DNA of 64,000 nucleotides. It comes from Vitis vinifera. Its lineage: Eukaryota > Streptophyta > Magnoliopsida > Vitales > Vitaceae. Position numbers and translations under genes: made by a program. The stretch is taken from assembly GCF_030704535.1 (NCBI RefSeq), contig NC_081822.1:8288501-8352500 (forward strand). Reading direction: 5' to 3'. This document shows, one piece after another, positions 22,535 through 36,187 of the stretch. The notes under the pieces were generated by a model. The model was given only the letters and a program-made list of their open reading frames with translations, did not search any database and was not told where the DNA came from. Within the stretch, counting starts at the first letter, position 1. The number at the start of each line of letters is the position of its first letter.

Positions 22535-23587
22535 AGAGATTAGGTGGGGATGTAACTAATTCTCTCATATTAATGCGAGCAACCCATTCATCCTTCCCCC
22601 TTTTTTTTAATTGCCTTTTCTTTATCAATTTGTTGCAGACAACCTTTAAAACAAATCCATATGATCATAGAAGATTAGTTCAAAACTCTTCTTCAAGAAG
22701 ATAATTAATGAAGAAAAAATCAATTAATATAAAAAAAGAATACTTAAGTATCACTATCTTGGCCCACAACATTTTAGCAGAAAATTGCATTTTATCAGGG
22801 TAGAGATTAGTTAGAAGAACAATAACCTACAAAAGATGCATTAGAGCCGGAGCACATCAGTAGTCAGACGGCTAATGACAAAAAACAGAAAAAAGAAAAA
22901 AACCATACAAAATATTCTCCTGAATTGCTAAAGCTCGAAATGAACACTACCTTCATGCCAGCATTCCCAATACAGAAGAATAAAAATAGTAATGGAACTT
23001 TCCCCACTGAGGCCAACTCCGGATCCAAAGCATCTACCAGTGGGAGAAGTAGTACTAATCATCTAACAAAGAAAATAAACTCTTCCTTGATAACATATGA
23101 AGTAATATAAACTGAAACCATTACCTGAGGTTTAGAAAAGTGAATCACCAATCTGGATGCAGGAATTTTAAGTATAAAATAGTGAGATCCATATATTGGC
23201 CGAATTAAATGTAAGTAATGAAGTTTTATCCAGAGGTAAAGGTCAAAACCCACTTCATTAAAAGGCTAAAAAGGAAAAAAGAAAGATGAACCAAAGGAGA
23301 ACACTATATGGCGGCACTAAGTGATACTCATCCAATAAACAACTCTAAACTGCATCTTGAGAGTAAGAATCTAGGTAACTTGCCTTCGTGCATTGACAAC
23401 CAGAGAAAACTGGCACACTCGCAGCATCTGTCCAACCTTGAATTCAAGCGATTTTCAAATAATAATTAACTAAATGGATAATTTTCAATTTCCCATATGC
23501 ATGGGTAGCTATAGCATGCTGGATCACCTGCAGCACCAGCTAACCTTGAATTCAAGCAAAGTGCTAACTGTAAACAGGTATTGTCTT
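19861..23587. other. Spacer with microsatellite, no supportable gene
   Basis: Mixed-composition sequence between the TIR element and the MPDU1 3' end. Short ORFs up to 78 codons match nothing I know. A repeated FMN-like word (ATGAAGGGTGGT) at about 20478 recurs at 37578 but is too short to interpret. It contains an (AT)n tract at 22492-22531 and probably the MPDU1 3' UTR near 23300-23587. Confidence 0.5.
22492..22531. repeat. (AT)n microsatellite, about 20 units
   Basis: An uninterrupted run of about 40 bases of alternating A and T; probably length-variable. Confidence 0.95.
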
Positions 23588-26500
23588 CTATTCTACTTTC
23601 TTCCCCTTCTTCACCTGTGGCTTCTGGTATATAATTATTTGACTCAGGATGCTTCCGTTTGTCACAACACCAATCACAGAGCCCATAAGAACTTCAAAGC
23701 ATCAAGGAAGACAATGGGTAAAAGAAAGAATACATGATAAAAGTGAAAACTTGTATATGCAGCTTAGGTGTAACACAAAACAGTGAACAAACAGTATGGT
23801 GTGAATTCCATAAAAAGTTAGGGAGGGAATTTTCATTCAAAGACCTATTAACTGATGTAATACAACAAAAATCTGCAACAGTGCATTATAAACATATTTT
23901 GTTCCTACCTTCATGGCATGCAACCACTCAAAAGGCTCACTCAAAATAGTAGGGGTTAGAAGGATGTGGCTTCACCTTTTTGTTCTATCTAATGTCCATT
24001 TTCATTAACATCATTGAACCATACATTCACACTAAACTCATTCCACTTACCTCTTGGCCTCCTCTGTAGCCTTAGAAAGTTTTCATTTTTATGTGAGAAG
24101 TGAGAAAAAGGAAGGGGATAATACCAAAAAGAATGGAAAATTTTCATGATAAAAAGGTAGGGAAAAAAGAGAGAGATAAACAGTGAAAAACCACTAGTTT
24201 ATGCCTATCTTAGATGGAAAATCCAAAACTTAACCTAAAACTCACTCTTAACACTTACATATGTCAATATGCTATTTATGTTGAATGTCAACCACAATGT
24301 TTTTAGATGTCATATGTACTGTTGCAACACTCAATACATGAACTAAAGGAAAATTAAAGTAGATGAAATAAAATATGAAACAAAAAAATGACTAACCTTT
24401 CTAGTAGTTGTAACATGATAGGAAACCTCACATTATTTTGATATGAATTGTTTCTATTACAAGTTTTTACATTTTCCATATAACATATTTTAACGTCTAT
24501 CCATAGATGCATTCCTTTTGTAATACTCATTCTTTAAGTATAATTAATTGATTATGGATTGATGTAGTGATGAATGTAGAGTACATAAATTTTAAAAATA
24601 ATTAAATTTTTACCCAACCAAACAATTTTAAAAACCTGCTCAAATTTGAACTTGAGTTGAAACTGTCCAACTTAAGATGAGATTTGGTTAGGCTTGTGTT
24701 TACTTCCAACCACCCCAAGTTGTAGCTCTGCATTAAAGGCCATTCTATTGTTTTTTGACATTTTACAATTTTCTTCATTTCGGGGAGTTTATGGCAATAG
24801 AAAGAAAATTCCAACATCTCTTTACTTAAAATACAAAATCCAAGGACCAGTATTTGATTGTATGGTTTCGGGCAACAATTTTCATATCTGCACCTGCATT
24901 TGGTAAAACCTGGGAATTCTGACAACAATGTGACTCAGATATGGCTACAATGGCATTGCCACAGATTTTCTAGTTTTTAGTAGATAAGATTAAGAGAGAC
25001 TTATTCCACAATTATGGGAGATTAAAAGGATACCGCTTGTTGGAGCTTTTTCTTGGATGCTTGTAAAGACTCTCACTGCAAAACAAACAGTTACAATTCA
25101 TAGGTTTCTCCCAAAAGATGTCAAATTATCCTAGCACAAGTGCAATCCACAGTGCAAACTCACCCATGGAACCTCCAAAATTCATCAAACATGTTAAGAA
25201 GCTGAGTTCCCCTGTGCTTTTGTTCTGTGCAAAGAATAGTTACTCCTCATTCACACAAAAGTTAGCAAAAAAAACAAAGGAAAAAGCTTAAAAATGCTAG
25301 AGAAATATTGATTTCAAATTCTGCAAAAATTTTGAGGCAAAAAATAATTTGGTTCTAAATGGGCAACAGAAACAAAGTGAGAAATCAATATCATTCTCTT
25401 TTTTGGAAGATGATGCAAAGACAAGACCTTGTTATCCAGAATGGTGTGGTAAAAACTGTTGATGACTATAAAGATTACAAGTTGTGCACCCTAAAACAGG
25501 CACAAACATGCAAGTAAAGCTTTAAGGATGGTTCCAACAATTGGATTTTGAAAATTGAGAATTTAATTATGAACATGGATCAAAGGTTAATAGCATATAC
25601 TCTACAATTTTCTCAACAGCAGAAAGATCTTTTAGTTTCAACTTACCCTAAAATTTGCCCATATCTGTGGGACCCTGGCAAAGAAAAAAATCGCATGCTG
25701 AGATGCCTGTACCAGATGATCTCCACATTAGAAAAGCCACAGTATCATAATAATATAATTATAAAAGATGAATGCCTAAACATTTGAATGGACATGCAAC
25801 TGGATTTCCATAAGAACAAGGCAGAAAACTAGAGCTGTAATTAGCTCCAACAAAAACAAAAGTTGCTACTCACATAAAGAGCTTCGAACAGGACTGGATC
25901 AACTTGACCAGCTAAAACAGTAGGTGCCACAGCACAATAACTGAAAATCATGGTTAAGGAAAGGAGGACTATATTTTTTATTTGTGCAAAGAACAATTTC
26001 AAGACAATGTCTCCCTCAGCAAGCAAACAGGATACAGTAATGCCCTGATCCATGTTTTGATTCCCACAGGCTGAGAATAATAGTAGATTATAGCGACTAA
26101 TATTATAGCTGTAAAGATGAGCAAAAAAGAGGGTAAGTCAGATCTTCAGATTGTGATATGAGGTTTTCAAAGCACCAAGTCAACTAATACAACTTGAGAT
26201 TGAGATATATATAATTAAGGATAGATGGCTAAAAGAACGTAACTTTGGGTCTGATTATTCAGACAGTTTCAGTGTCCAAAATCCTGTGATATACATAATT
26301 AATGTAAAATGATTCAAAGAACTTAGTTTAGGTCTCTTGTAACCTAGACACTTCAGTGTCCAAAATCCAGGTCAAGTTTAGACAACATGTCGTAAGACCT
26401 GCCAATGTGCCATAACCATGGACTGGACTGGACTGTGACCCACAATGGGTTTCAGCACAAAAGTTTTATTTTAGGACTACTTACTGAACTAATTTATTGG

Positions 26501-28558
26501 CAATCCTAAGCATCAAGGTGATACCTCCTGAACATCAACACAAGCTCATTTAAGGACATACAGTTTCCATCTGCATATTACACCTGTGCATTTTCTTTTT
26601 TCTTTTTTCTTTTTTTCCACCTTCATATCACTGGATAGCATTTTGTCAACAATCTGTTACAACAGAAAATACAAGTAAAGGCTATTGAATATACCTTGGA
26701 TTAAAAGAAATAGCAACTCCCCATAAGCTGAAAATGGAAGCTCTTTGTGGAGACAGTAAGCCAGAGCAATGGTATAGCCAACAACTTCCAGCTCAAAGGC
26801 TACAGTACTAAGCCCTCTGATGCTTTTATGTTTCAAAATTTTTAATATCTACAGATAAAATAACATCAAAGTACATATATTGTCAAAGTAATAGAAAACA
26901 TTAGGTAACTTGCTGCAATGTGTTGTAGCACATGTTCAAGCAAACAGTGACATCTTACTGGTCAACAAGAAGCACAATCGCCAAACCTGAATGGAATGCT
27001 AGGACATAATAAATAGATTACACTTTATATGTTGTTAGAGCATGAAATACAGAGTGGATCCAAATCCGAAAAGCTTTACTTTGGAACTTCCTGGACAAGA
27101 TTATATTTGAAATTGACTTTTACAAGTTGAAACTAATAAAAAGGCATCAAACCTGAAGTTTGGTCACGGGTGTGCAAGCCTCTCACTGTGTTATTGGTTT
27201 AAATCAATTTATATTTTTTTTTAGCTGTTTATTTTCCTTCTTGTATAGATGTTATGTATAGAATTCACACACACAGATCCAGATTGCAAAATTCAAGACT
27301 AGATCTTAGATTTTATCTATGGAAAGAAAACTCTATCAAATAAGTTGAAGACATAATTGAAAACCAAATTGCATTATTGTTTGATTCAGGTTGACTGCAG
27401 AATGGATTTAAGTTATGGCTGAAAAAAACAATTGACACATGATATAGACTGAAAAATCAGATGGTAATAAACAGAACTAATTGTTTTGTGGCCAGAAGTG
27501 TTCTCACTCTTCATGAGAGAACTATGATATTTTTCACCATCCAATATGTGTTATAAGTAGGTGAAAATGTGATCCCTTAGTTGAAAACATACTTCTATTT
27601 TAGCATCTCAGAGGTATTTTCATGAAAACATAAGCAGATCATATCCAATCAAATGGGAACTTGACAACTTGTACAACTGGGATTGTATATAATTCAGGTC
27701 TTTCATATAATGCGGCATCTGGACACAGGAAGACACTTTCCTACATTCCCAGGAAGTATACAACTCTTACCATAAAAAATATCATATTTTTATTTATATA
27801 TATTGATAGATAACTTACAATTTTTCTCCAATAAGAAACAAGCATTCATACACTTAAGCTAATATGACAAGAGTGGTTGGGCTTATCAACAAAACCAACA
27901 AGATCAAGGTTTTTCAAATACCAAAAACAACCATGACTTTGTAAAAACTTGTTTGAAGGGGAGATAGTTAGCAGTGCATTTCCTAATATGACCTAAATAT
28001 TGTTTAATCAATCATCTAATGACTAATGTAGAATTTAATATTAAAGTAAATATAATGCGATATTGATGGCATTATTATTACAAGATCAAAGTCGTTAGTG
28101 ATTGATTTCCCAATCCATAAAACAAAATCTGAATTCAAGCAATATTCGCGAATCTAGAGTGCGATCATCCATCAGAATTTTAGAAAAGTAATCAAAGATT
28201 GAAAAACACTAGCGCTCCGTTTGGTTGCTGGGGAAAGGGAAGGAAAAGAAAACACATCATGATTAGGTCGAACAAGAAGAGATTCAGCTAAATTCAAGGG
28301 ATCAGTTAATTAAAAACCCGAAAAAGCAACAGAGTGTTAAAATTTAACGTGCTTTGGCACTAGGTTGGTGATGAACAGAAGAGAGGATTAAGGGTTGATG
28401 AGGAACGCTACCTGAGGGACTTTGACGGTGGTGGAAGCGGCGACGATGCAATAACCAAGGAGCTTGGAGATAATGGGAAGCAGGCAGTCCTTATGCGGAA
28501 TCTGGCCGCTCCGCAGCGATCCAAAGGCACAGCTAAAATCTATCCCTAGAAAGTCCAT
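23588..28558 (-). CDS. MPDU1: MPDU1-like PQ-loop protein (235 aa, 8 exons)
   Basis: Homologue of mannose-P-dolichol utilization defect 1, an ER multi-pass membrane protein needed for use of dolichol-linked mannose and glucose in glycosylation. Exons on the minus strand: 28558-28412, 26848-26695, 26108-26036, 25940-25874, 25706-25647, 25224-25164, 25075-25034 and 23691-23588 (TAG). All introns are GT-AG and all joins keep phase (708 nt in total). The two PQ-loops are visible: VKVPQILKIL across the exon 1/2 join and [11 protein letters not shown] in exon 5. Other family landmarks are [57 protein letters not shown] and [11 protein letters not shown]. It ends in a Lys-rich tail (KKGKKVE). Length is typical and no lesion is seen. 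Introns 1 and 7 are large (about 1.6 and 1.3 kb). The acceptor of the last exon (TTTGAAG) is weak but gives the only family-consistent join. Confidence 0.93.
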
Positions 28559-29874
28559 TTTCAAGTCTTATGGATCCAGGTCCTCCTCTGATGATTTATG
28601 GGTGCAAGTGAATTGGGGCGGATGCCTTGGGAGTATCGAGGAAGACGACGTTATGGAGCACCCATCTATTTACAGTTAAAGCCCCCGAACACAACCTTTT
28701 TCTCTTTTCGACCGGGGGAATGGGCTGGGCTTCTGGGCAGCTGGGCCGCTGGGCCGGATCATACTAGTATATATTTCTCTCACCCTCTTAAATTATGTAT
28801 TTCCTTTTGGGTAGATTCTTCCTCAGATGAAAAAAAATTTCCGTCATCTTCGAGTGTTTAATAATAATTCCAAACGATTTAATGGTCATTATCAAATAAA
28901 AACAAAAAATATCTAATATAAGACGTCATGTTAACAATGTTATCGATACTACAAATCAAATAAAATTAGATGATTTGACTTTGATATTTATTTTATTCTT
29001 AGTTTTAGGTTTTTTTTTTAATATTTTATTTTTATTTAATAATTTAAAAATAAGTATGGCACATTAGATTATTATTATGCTAGATGCCTAACTTCTATTA
29101 ATCACTTAAGAATTAAGAAAGATTTTTTCGTTGATTTGTGCCCACTTTATCTTTACTTCCAAATTTTCAAAATTCAAATGAGGCCTTATCATTTAATAAA
29201 AAGACTATAATTGATTTAATATGTTATTATTTGAAATTACAAATTTAAATTAAAGTCATTGTTGACATGTAAGTTTCCTTTTTTGGATGCCATTCATTTA
29301 TCAAGAGTGTAGAAATAATATATAAGGCTAATTAGAAAGTTAGTCTGGGTTTTGTTGAACTCGGGTCAAGGACAACCCGGCGGTACACGTTTCGCACTGA
29401 ATCGGAAGTCTAACCTCCAATTTATTGAAGCACATATTTATTTTTTAATTATAGCGATTGTAGAAATCCAATCAAAAGAGTATTTAGGGAATTTATTTCT
29501 CGTTTCAGGACCAGCGAAGCACAAGTTCAAAAAGAGAGAGGAATGACCTGTTTTTGTGATTGAATTTTTCCCTACAAAAGCTATTGCCTTTGTTGATCTT
29601 GTATTGTCCTCGAGAGCATAGAAGCAACCATTAGCCACTGCAGTGCCCATTTGTTTGGAGACGGAACATGACCAAAAAAGGATGGACGCAAAGTTGATAA
29701 TTATCAAAATGGCCGACACTTTCTTTTAAATTAATCGAATCAATACACAACCAACATAACATCTGAATATAAGCGATTTTAGCTACTCCTGGATGCTGCG
29801 TTCTCTTCACATGCAACAAGTTATTAGTATCTCCTCTCCACTCTCCAGACGCGCCGGATATCTGTATATAGAGC
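28559..29874. other. Spacer between MPDU1 start and SRC2-like gene end
   Basis: It holds the shared upstream region of MPDU1 (GC-richer to about 28760) and then AT-rich DNA. A small GC-richer patch at about 29340-29420 is unassigned. ORFs at 29438-29719 (minus) and 28464-28861 (plus) show no recognisable family; the latter are partly shadows of MPDU1 exon 1. Confidence 0.5.
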
Positions 29875-31498
29875 TTAGTATGGTGGTGGTGGATAGACTG
29901 CGGGATATTGAGCTGCAGCATTCGAGCGAGTATATTAGACTATTAAAGTTACATTTTTTTTTCTAAGAAAAAAAAAGTACCATAAGACACAATCGGGGAT
30001 TTGGTCAAAATTTTGGAGAACGTCATATTTTTACCAGGCCACAATAGCAGTGGATTTTCACATACGCGGTTTGAGAACAAATCAAAGAGTCAAGACTCAA
30101 AAGTGTACCTGAAGGATAATAGGCAGGGGCCTGAGGGGGAGGTGGGTATGCCTGTGATGCTGGTGCCTGAGGAGGAGACGGGTATGGGTGTGATGCTGGG
30201 GGCTGAGGAGGCGGTGGGTATGGTTGTGAATTTAGGGGTTGAGGAGGAGGCGGGTATGGTTGTGATGTTAAAGGTTGAGGGGGAGGTGGGAATGTTTGTG
30301 AAGGATATCCAGAGGGAGGACATGTCTGGGGATAGCCAGCTAGAGGTTGAGAAGGAGGGTAAGAGGATGATGGTGAATAGGTTGTGTAAGGAGATGGTGC
30401 AGAGTAACTGGTGGCAGGAGGGTAAGGAGGTGCAGAGTAGGCGGTGGTGGCTGCCGGGTAAGGAGCCACTGGCAGTGGTGGGGGGGCAGTATCATACGAG
30501 TAAATCGGAGAAAGGGCTGAATTGGGTGTTGCATATGATGGCACTGATGGTGCAAGTCTTGTGGCTGTTTTCTGCAACAGGGAGAGAACTAATGAATATA
30601 TATTTTTGGTTACATGGCTTATTCCTTATCCATTCATCGAAATTCACTGGGAATAAATAATATTGTAACGAAGAATTACGTTATTAGCATTTGGATAATA
30701 CAGTATGAACCGAACTTCTCCCGAGTACCTGCACCCAAGGAAGTGCTTTTCAGATGAAGAAAGAAAGGACGATGGCGGAAGAAATTTTTTTGATCATTGA
30801 GTTGTATTTATGTATTTGTTTCATGTACCTTCCATATTTACCCTGAATTGGCCACGCAGTATCATCATAACCTTGGGAAAGGACCTTGTGGAGTTGAATC
30901 CTATAAAGAAGCATAACGGGGTCAGTAAGATTAGAGACAAGAAATACCTCCAAAGTTACTTTCTTAAAGAGTGGGAATTACTTTCCGCTGCCAATGAAGT
31001 CATCCGCCGTGAGGGTGTTGCTATTCCAGACAACAACATTCAGTTCTCGAAGGCCTTCGATGAGTGTGCAGATGAACTTTTCCTGGAAAGATGGGTTCTT
31101 ACCTCCATCTATACAACCAATTGGAAATGGGATTGCGTGAATTCAAGCTCAAAGCCAGTTAATTCAGTTGGAAAGAATAGATGGGTCTGGAGTGTTCATT
31201 AATATATCAAGTGAAATTCTGGAAAATATATATACCTGTACACGTTTTGGTTTGGTGCCTGAAATTTCCATATTCAAGACAGACATAGGGATCTTGCCTT
31301 GATATCCATTCTGTGTCCCTCAAATTACTACATCCTACAACTATATATCAAAAAACCCACAAAAATCAAACAAGAGACGAAAAAGAAGAAGATAATGAAG
31401 ACAACGCTAAAGATCTATAAATTCTTTGCCTGAGAATTAACGGAAAAGATCATACCAGTGACCTCAAGCGAATGACCTTGAATTCCAGAGATTGACAT
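29875..31498 (-). CDS. SRC2-like C2-domain protein with proline-rich tail (298 aa, 7 exons)
   Basis: Resembles plant SRC2 (soybean cold-regulated C2 protein), which binds membranes in a Ca2+-dependent way and is linked to cold and ROS responses. Exons on the minus strand: 31498-31456, 31340-31236, 31108-30982, 30900-30829, 30728-30680, 30571-30109 and 29912-29875 (TAA). Joins are GT-AG and in phase (897 nt). The C2 domain covers about residues 5-130 (GHSLEVTVVGCSNLRDTEW, RQDPYVCLEYG, FQEKFICTL, VVWNSNTLTADDFIGSG, YSGEVRFILYYPNAN). The rest is Pro/Tyr/Ser/Gln-rich with five tandem 12-residue repeats of the PYPPPPQPLNSQ type, ending QYPAVYPPPPY. The long plus-strand Glu/Gly-rich ORF at 30001-30660 is its antisense shadow. 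Two TATA-like sites lie 64-76 bases upstream of the ATG. Confidence 0.88.
30127..30306. repeat. 36-bp tandem repeat, five units, coding
   Basis: Five near-identical units start at about 30127, 30162, 30198, 30235 and 30271 inside exon 6 of the SRC2-like gene. Each encodes about 12 residues of the form Q-(P/A)-x-x-S-x-P/A-Y-P-P-P-P, in frame. Unit number is likely to vary between alleles. Confidence 0.85.
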
Positions 31499-31561
31499 GT
31501 TGGCTATTAATTGCTAATGGGGCTGGGGCTGCGGAATGCACAATGAAAACGCGAAATCATC

Positions 31562-31574
31562 TTATAGCCTTATA
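31562..31574 (-). promoter_or_regulatory. TATA-like pair upstream of the SRC2-like gene
   Basis: On the minus strand CTATAAGGCTATAAG gives two overlapping TATAA candidates 64-76 bases upstream of the start codon, a plausible core promoter position. Not proven. Confidence 0.4.
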
Positions 31575-33839
31575 GGAGTGGAAGGTTGGTATTGATATTT
31601 AGTCATCGCTCCATGATGATTGATTACAAGGGGCGCCTTCCACAAAAGTACGACGAAATCCACGTCAACTTGCTACAGGATACTTGGTCATAGATTCAAA
31701 TTATTGAATAGTGAAATTTGCTATAGAATAATGCGCCCATCACGGCCAAAGAGTCAGCAAGATAAGATGTTCTTTATATTGGTTTCTACGAAACTGTTTT
31801 GCGGCACAATGTCAAAGAAGAAAGGGGTACTGGTGGGTGCTCATCGCCTACACCAATCGTTGACAATAAAGCACTTGTTCATTCCATTTGGAGATGGTCA
31901 ATGGCTATTGCCAGCTGATCCATTGCGTTTGTATAGCTGGGTTCCGCCAAACTCTTAGCACAAGTTGGGCATTACAAAATAGAATCCATTTCGCAAAATG
32001 TCCAATTTATCCTATTCTCCTGAATTGCTACAATTTTCTTGTATTTTTGTACTTTTATCACTATGTATTGTTCTGGGCTTTAAATAGGAAAAGCAAATTA
32101 ATTAAAAAAAATGTTTTTCATTCGCTTAATTGTCCGGGATGAATACAAGTTCTATTACTGTGGACAACGAAGCCCTACATCCTTCTCCAAGAAATAATAT
32201 GCTCTTCATGACGAACTTTAATCCTACATGCCACAAAGATGATTGGAGCTCTATTTGAGACACATTGTCCAAGGATTAAATGCATAGTTTATACAATGAA
32301 CTCAAGTGAAGTGCTACAACCATAGTTTTATGATCTTAATCATGGTTAGGAGCTTATATTCTTAATCAATGATCATTCCATAACATGACAATTTATTGGC
32401 ACGGCCACCTAAAACCCTCTCTTATTGAAAACTCAAGGAAATTAAGCATATTGATATATATGAGAAAGATGCACTGAAGCATGTGAAAAAGCAACAAGTG
32501 AGAAGAGACCCATGTTACACTCTTGGATTTGAAAAAAAAAGGCCTAATCTACAACTACTCAACTTAAGTTCTAGTGTTCTATCACTAACTCAAAACACCC
32601 TTTACTAAATATTATAAAATTTATTGGTTTTTGAGCTATAATTTTAAAATGTTAGGATGATCATAGATCTAAGCCTTCATTATTACTAGGAAGATAGGTT
32701 GTTTAAGCTTATTTTTCCCTTAATAAGATTATCAAAAAGTATTGATTAGTATTAGGGAATTCCTTGAGTTTGATTATAAAGACATACAATAATGTTTTTT
32801 CATTAGATTTTTCTTGCTCGTTTAGTAGAATCATACTTTTTAGTTTGATAGGAGTTGATGCTTGTTGGATGAGACATTCAATTCTTTATTGGAAGTCTGT
32901 TTATGTCAAAGCTTTCTAATTTGTTTTTAAATAAGAGGGTTAGGTAAAACAAACATAGTCAAGTAAAATCAATTTGAGTTGTTCAATGCTTTGAGTCCCC
33001 AATAAAAAAAGAACAACGACAAAATAAAGAAAAAGAGTAAGGCCATGTTGAAGCTATTGAGTATCATATGTTAGAAAGATCAATCATTCCCTTATAATCC
33101 TCATTCCTTTACAATCAAGGATGAAAGTTTCCCGAATTTAGCTAAAGTAAATTCTCTCTTTGAACAAGCATAAGACTTAGTCAAGTAAAATCAAATTGAA
33201 TTGCTCGATGCTTTGATCCAAAAGAAAGAAAGAAAAAAAAAGAGTGAAGCCATATGGAAACTATTGAATATCATTCCCTTGTAATCAAGGATGAAAGTTT
33301 CTCAATTTTTTATTGACCTCAAACCTCATGCATGTAGTGGGAAACACTTGACCACTTGGGCTAAGTCACCCTTATTGTTATAAAGTACATAGATTAATAT
33401 ACTTTTTAATAGATTCATACCAAATACCAAATACAAAATGTTAAAATAAAAAAATTAATAAATAAGTGAATTTTAACAATTTGGTATACAAATTTCATTT
33501 AATTGATTGTTAAAAATATAAAAATTGTTGTCATAATTTTTTAATTAGTCTTTATTTATTTATTTATTTTATGTTTAAGAAATATAAATTTACAAATATG
33601 TTACATAAAAACTATGTATTATTATTTCTTTTATATTATTGAATACATCCAAATTAGATAAATATATATCAAAATATGTTTTTAAATTCTATGTATTTAT
33701 ACATAAATCAATTTTTGCAATAAAACAACTTAATACGTGTATCATTGTTTATTTAATCATCTTTTAAAGTTTTCTTCAATATGTTTGAGTTTCGATCAAT
33801 TTTCATCTAATTTTTTCAAAATTCCTTCTAATATTTTTT

Positions 33840-33894
<55 letters not shown>

Positions 33895-36187
33895 AAATCC
33901 AAGTATTGATACTTTTACAAAACTAATGGTTTTATTCTTGCTTACAACATCAAACGAAAAACTCAAGCCAAAATTCTAAGAACTAGCGCACTTCCATTAA
34001 GCAACATGGTGACAATATGACCACCACCCTACGGAGTCATATTGGATTATTGGAACCATAATGAATACAACCAACCTAGATTCCTGTTGTCTGAAGCCTA
34101 GAAGAAGGTGAGTAGCTAGAGAGCAAACTCCTTTTCAATAAACAAAAAGAAACAGTCAAACAATCCCAACTAGTTGGTCAATTTTAGAAATCTTTTTCAA
34201 ATAGCGAAATCAACCCTATAGGTCAATAAATGTTAGAGATTTTATTGGCGGACAAACTATAGCCAGAGACAACAATCGTGAGCCATCTAACCTTACTAAT
34301 ATCGAAGGTGTATTAACCAATGAAACTTGACACCTAATTCATTTTTTGACAAAATAAAGTTCGATCATAATGTACTGATCGGTCTAGCGATATTTTCCTT
34401 TTGATGAGATATTTCTTCTCTATATCGGTCTAGCGAACTGGATCAGGCGTCCGCTTTTAGACTAGGACATTTTCAGATGCCTTGCCCAAAAGGCGATGCG
34501 AATTGCGCCAGGCTGCCTTCAAGTTCTAATTCATGCACAGTGCACAACCAGCTGACCCAGGGTTACCCACATGCACGCATCCTACATTGATTTCCTCACA
34601 GCTACAGTCACTTCTTTCTTCCCTTCCACCTTTTCTTTCATTGCAACCAATGCTTCTGGCTTCTTCTCGTCCTAATAAACCAAATATGACAATATGAGGA
34701 AAACATATTGCAGTATAAAAATTGAGTTGGCCAAGCAAATCCCTCAACCTGTTTGACATGTTCAGCATTACTAGCTTGTGAGTTGTAAGTCTTCTGTTTA
34801 TTGGATCCAAGAATTGATGTGTCGTGGACATTTTTCACACCAAAAGGGCTAAAGCAGATAGGTGGGTTTGGGACCATTGGGCCATAAACATGCGCCAAGC
34901 TCCACAGGCATCCTCTAAAGTTTTCACCCCGGAGTTGAACTTCAAAATTGTAACTTGGGCTTCTCAGTCCTCCTCACACGATATACTAAAAATGGTTTAT
35001 TTTTTATAATGGTTTATGGGGGACAAAAAGCATATTATCCAAAGCACTACCCTCCAACCACCCATTTTCAAAGCCATCTCAAGTGAAGAGGTGGCATCAT
35101 TCACCTAATCCGATTAAAATACCCAATTTCTAGCGAACATCACGAGTCTGTCCTAAAGTTAATACCGTTTGGAAAAGCTTTATAAAAGTTGTTAGCTTCG
35201 AAAAGTTTTTAAAGTTACATAATATAAAACCCATGAGAAAAGAAGTTTATAAAAAGCCTTCAAATGCCTTCAAGTGGAGAGAGAGAGTTTAACCTATCTG
35301 AACAAAACCACTTTCAAGTAAGTCTAAGAAAAATTTGACACCTAAACATGTTTGTATAAAGCGTAAAAAGACTTCTACAAGCACAAAAATGATGAGAAGT
35401 CACATGCTATTTAGTTTTTGCTTTACACCAAAACCCGCAAAGCTGGCAAAAGAAAGAAATAAACAAAAGAAAGCAATTTTTTAAAAGCTTCATAATCAAG
35501 GAGCTTGTAAATAGTTCCTCCTAATTAAGAGAAGGGTAGGTTCTCCTCCTCTACCAAATCCTTCCTTGAATCCGCCAAAAAAATGAATAAAAAATTAGTT
35601 ACTCATGGAAGAATTTTTCCATCTTCAATTTCTTTAATCTATTTTTAATGAATTTATTAATATATAAAACTAATAATATTTCAGTATCCGATGGAAAACG
35701 CAAATTGGAGAGGCTGATAAGAACTCATGGAAACAGACAAAAAAGTTTCAAGCTTACCTGCTCCATGAGTCCTTACAAAATCTCAAAGTTGGACATTCCG
35801 CTGTCCAGGACGTGCGGCCCTTAAATTACCTCCAGAAAATTGAAATATTTTTGAATTTATGATTGCAATTATCCCAGTTTTGGTGAAAAATTATAACAAA
35901 TCCTATAAGTATGTTGGCGAAATAAGGAGATCAACTGTTTGGTGAATCAAATATTTCTTTCAATTATCCTTTCCCCCTTTCAGCACATGCAATAGAAGTG
36001 TCATTAACAGAGATGACAGTCCTTCTAATACCCTTTGAATTCTATAATATTAGAATTAAAATATGTTGAACTGTTTAGACTTCCTTTTGACTCATGGAAT
36101 ATGAAAGGATATATATGCCACATGGTAGGAGGTTGGGTCGAGAATGACATTGGGCATGTTGCCTTAGGCCAGTGATTCATACTAGCT
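31575..36187. other. Long AT-rich spacer, no supportable gene
   Basis: No family-matching ORF. It contains two similar tracts at about 32940-33060 and 33180-33280 (shared words such as GTCAAGTAAAATCAA and CAATGCTTTGA or GATGCTTTGA) that look like an old local duplication. A long (TA)n lies at 33842-33892. ORFs at 34526-34898 overlap each other and match nothing known to me. Confidence 0.5.
33842..33892. repeat. (AT)n microsatellite, about 25 units
   Basis: About 51 bases of uninterrupted alternating A and T. Confidence 0.95.

Noticed and set aside
30001..30660. 219-codon plus-strand ORF, Glu/Gly/Val-rich with repeats
   Set aside because: It is the antisense of exon 6 of the SRC2-like gene; its repeats mirror the Pro-rich repeats, and the minus-strand exon chain is in phase with a recognisable C2 domain.
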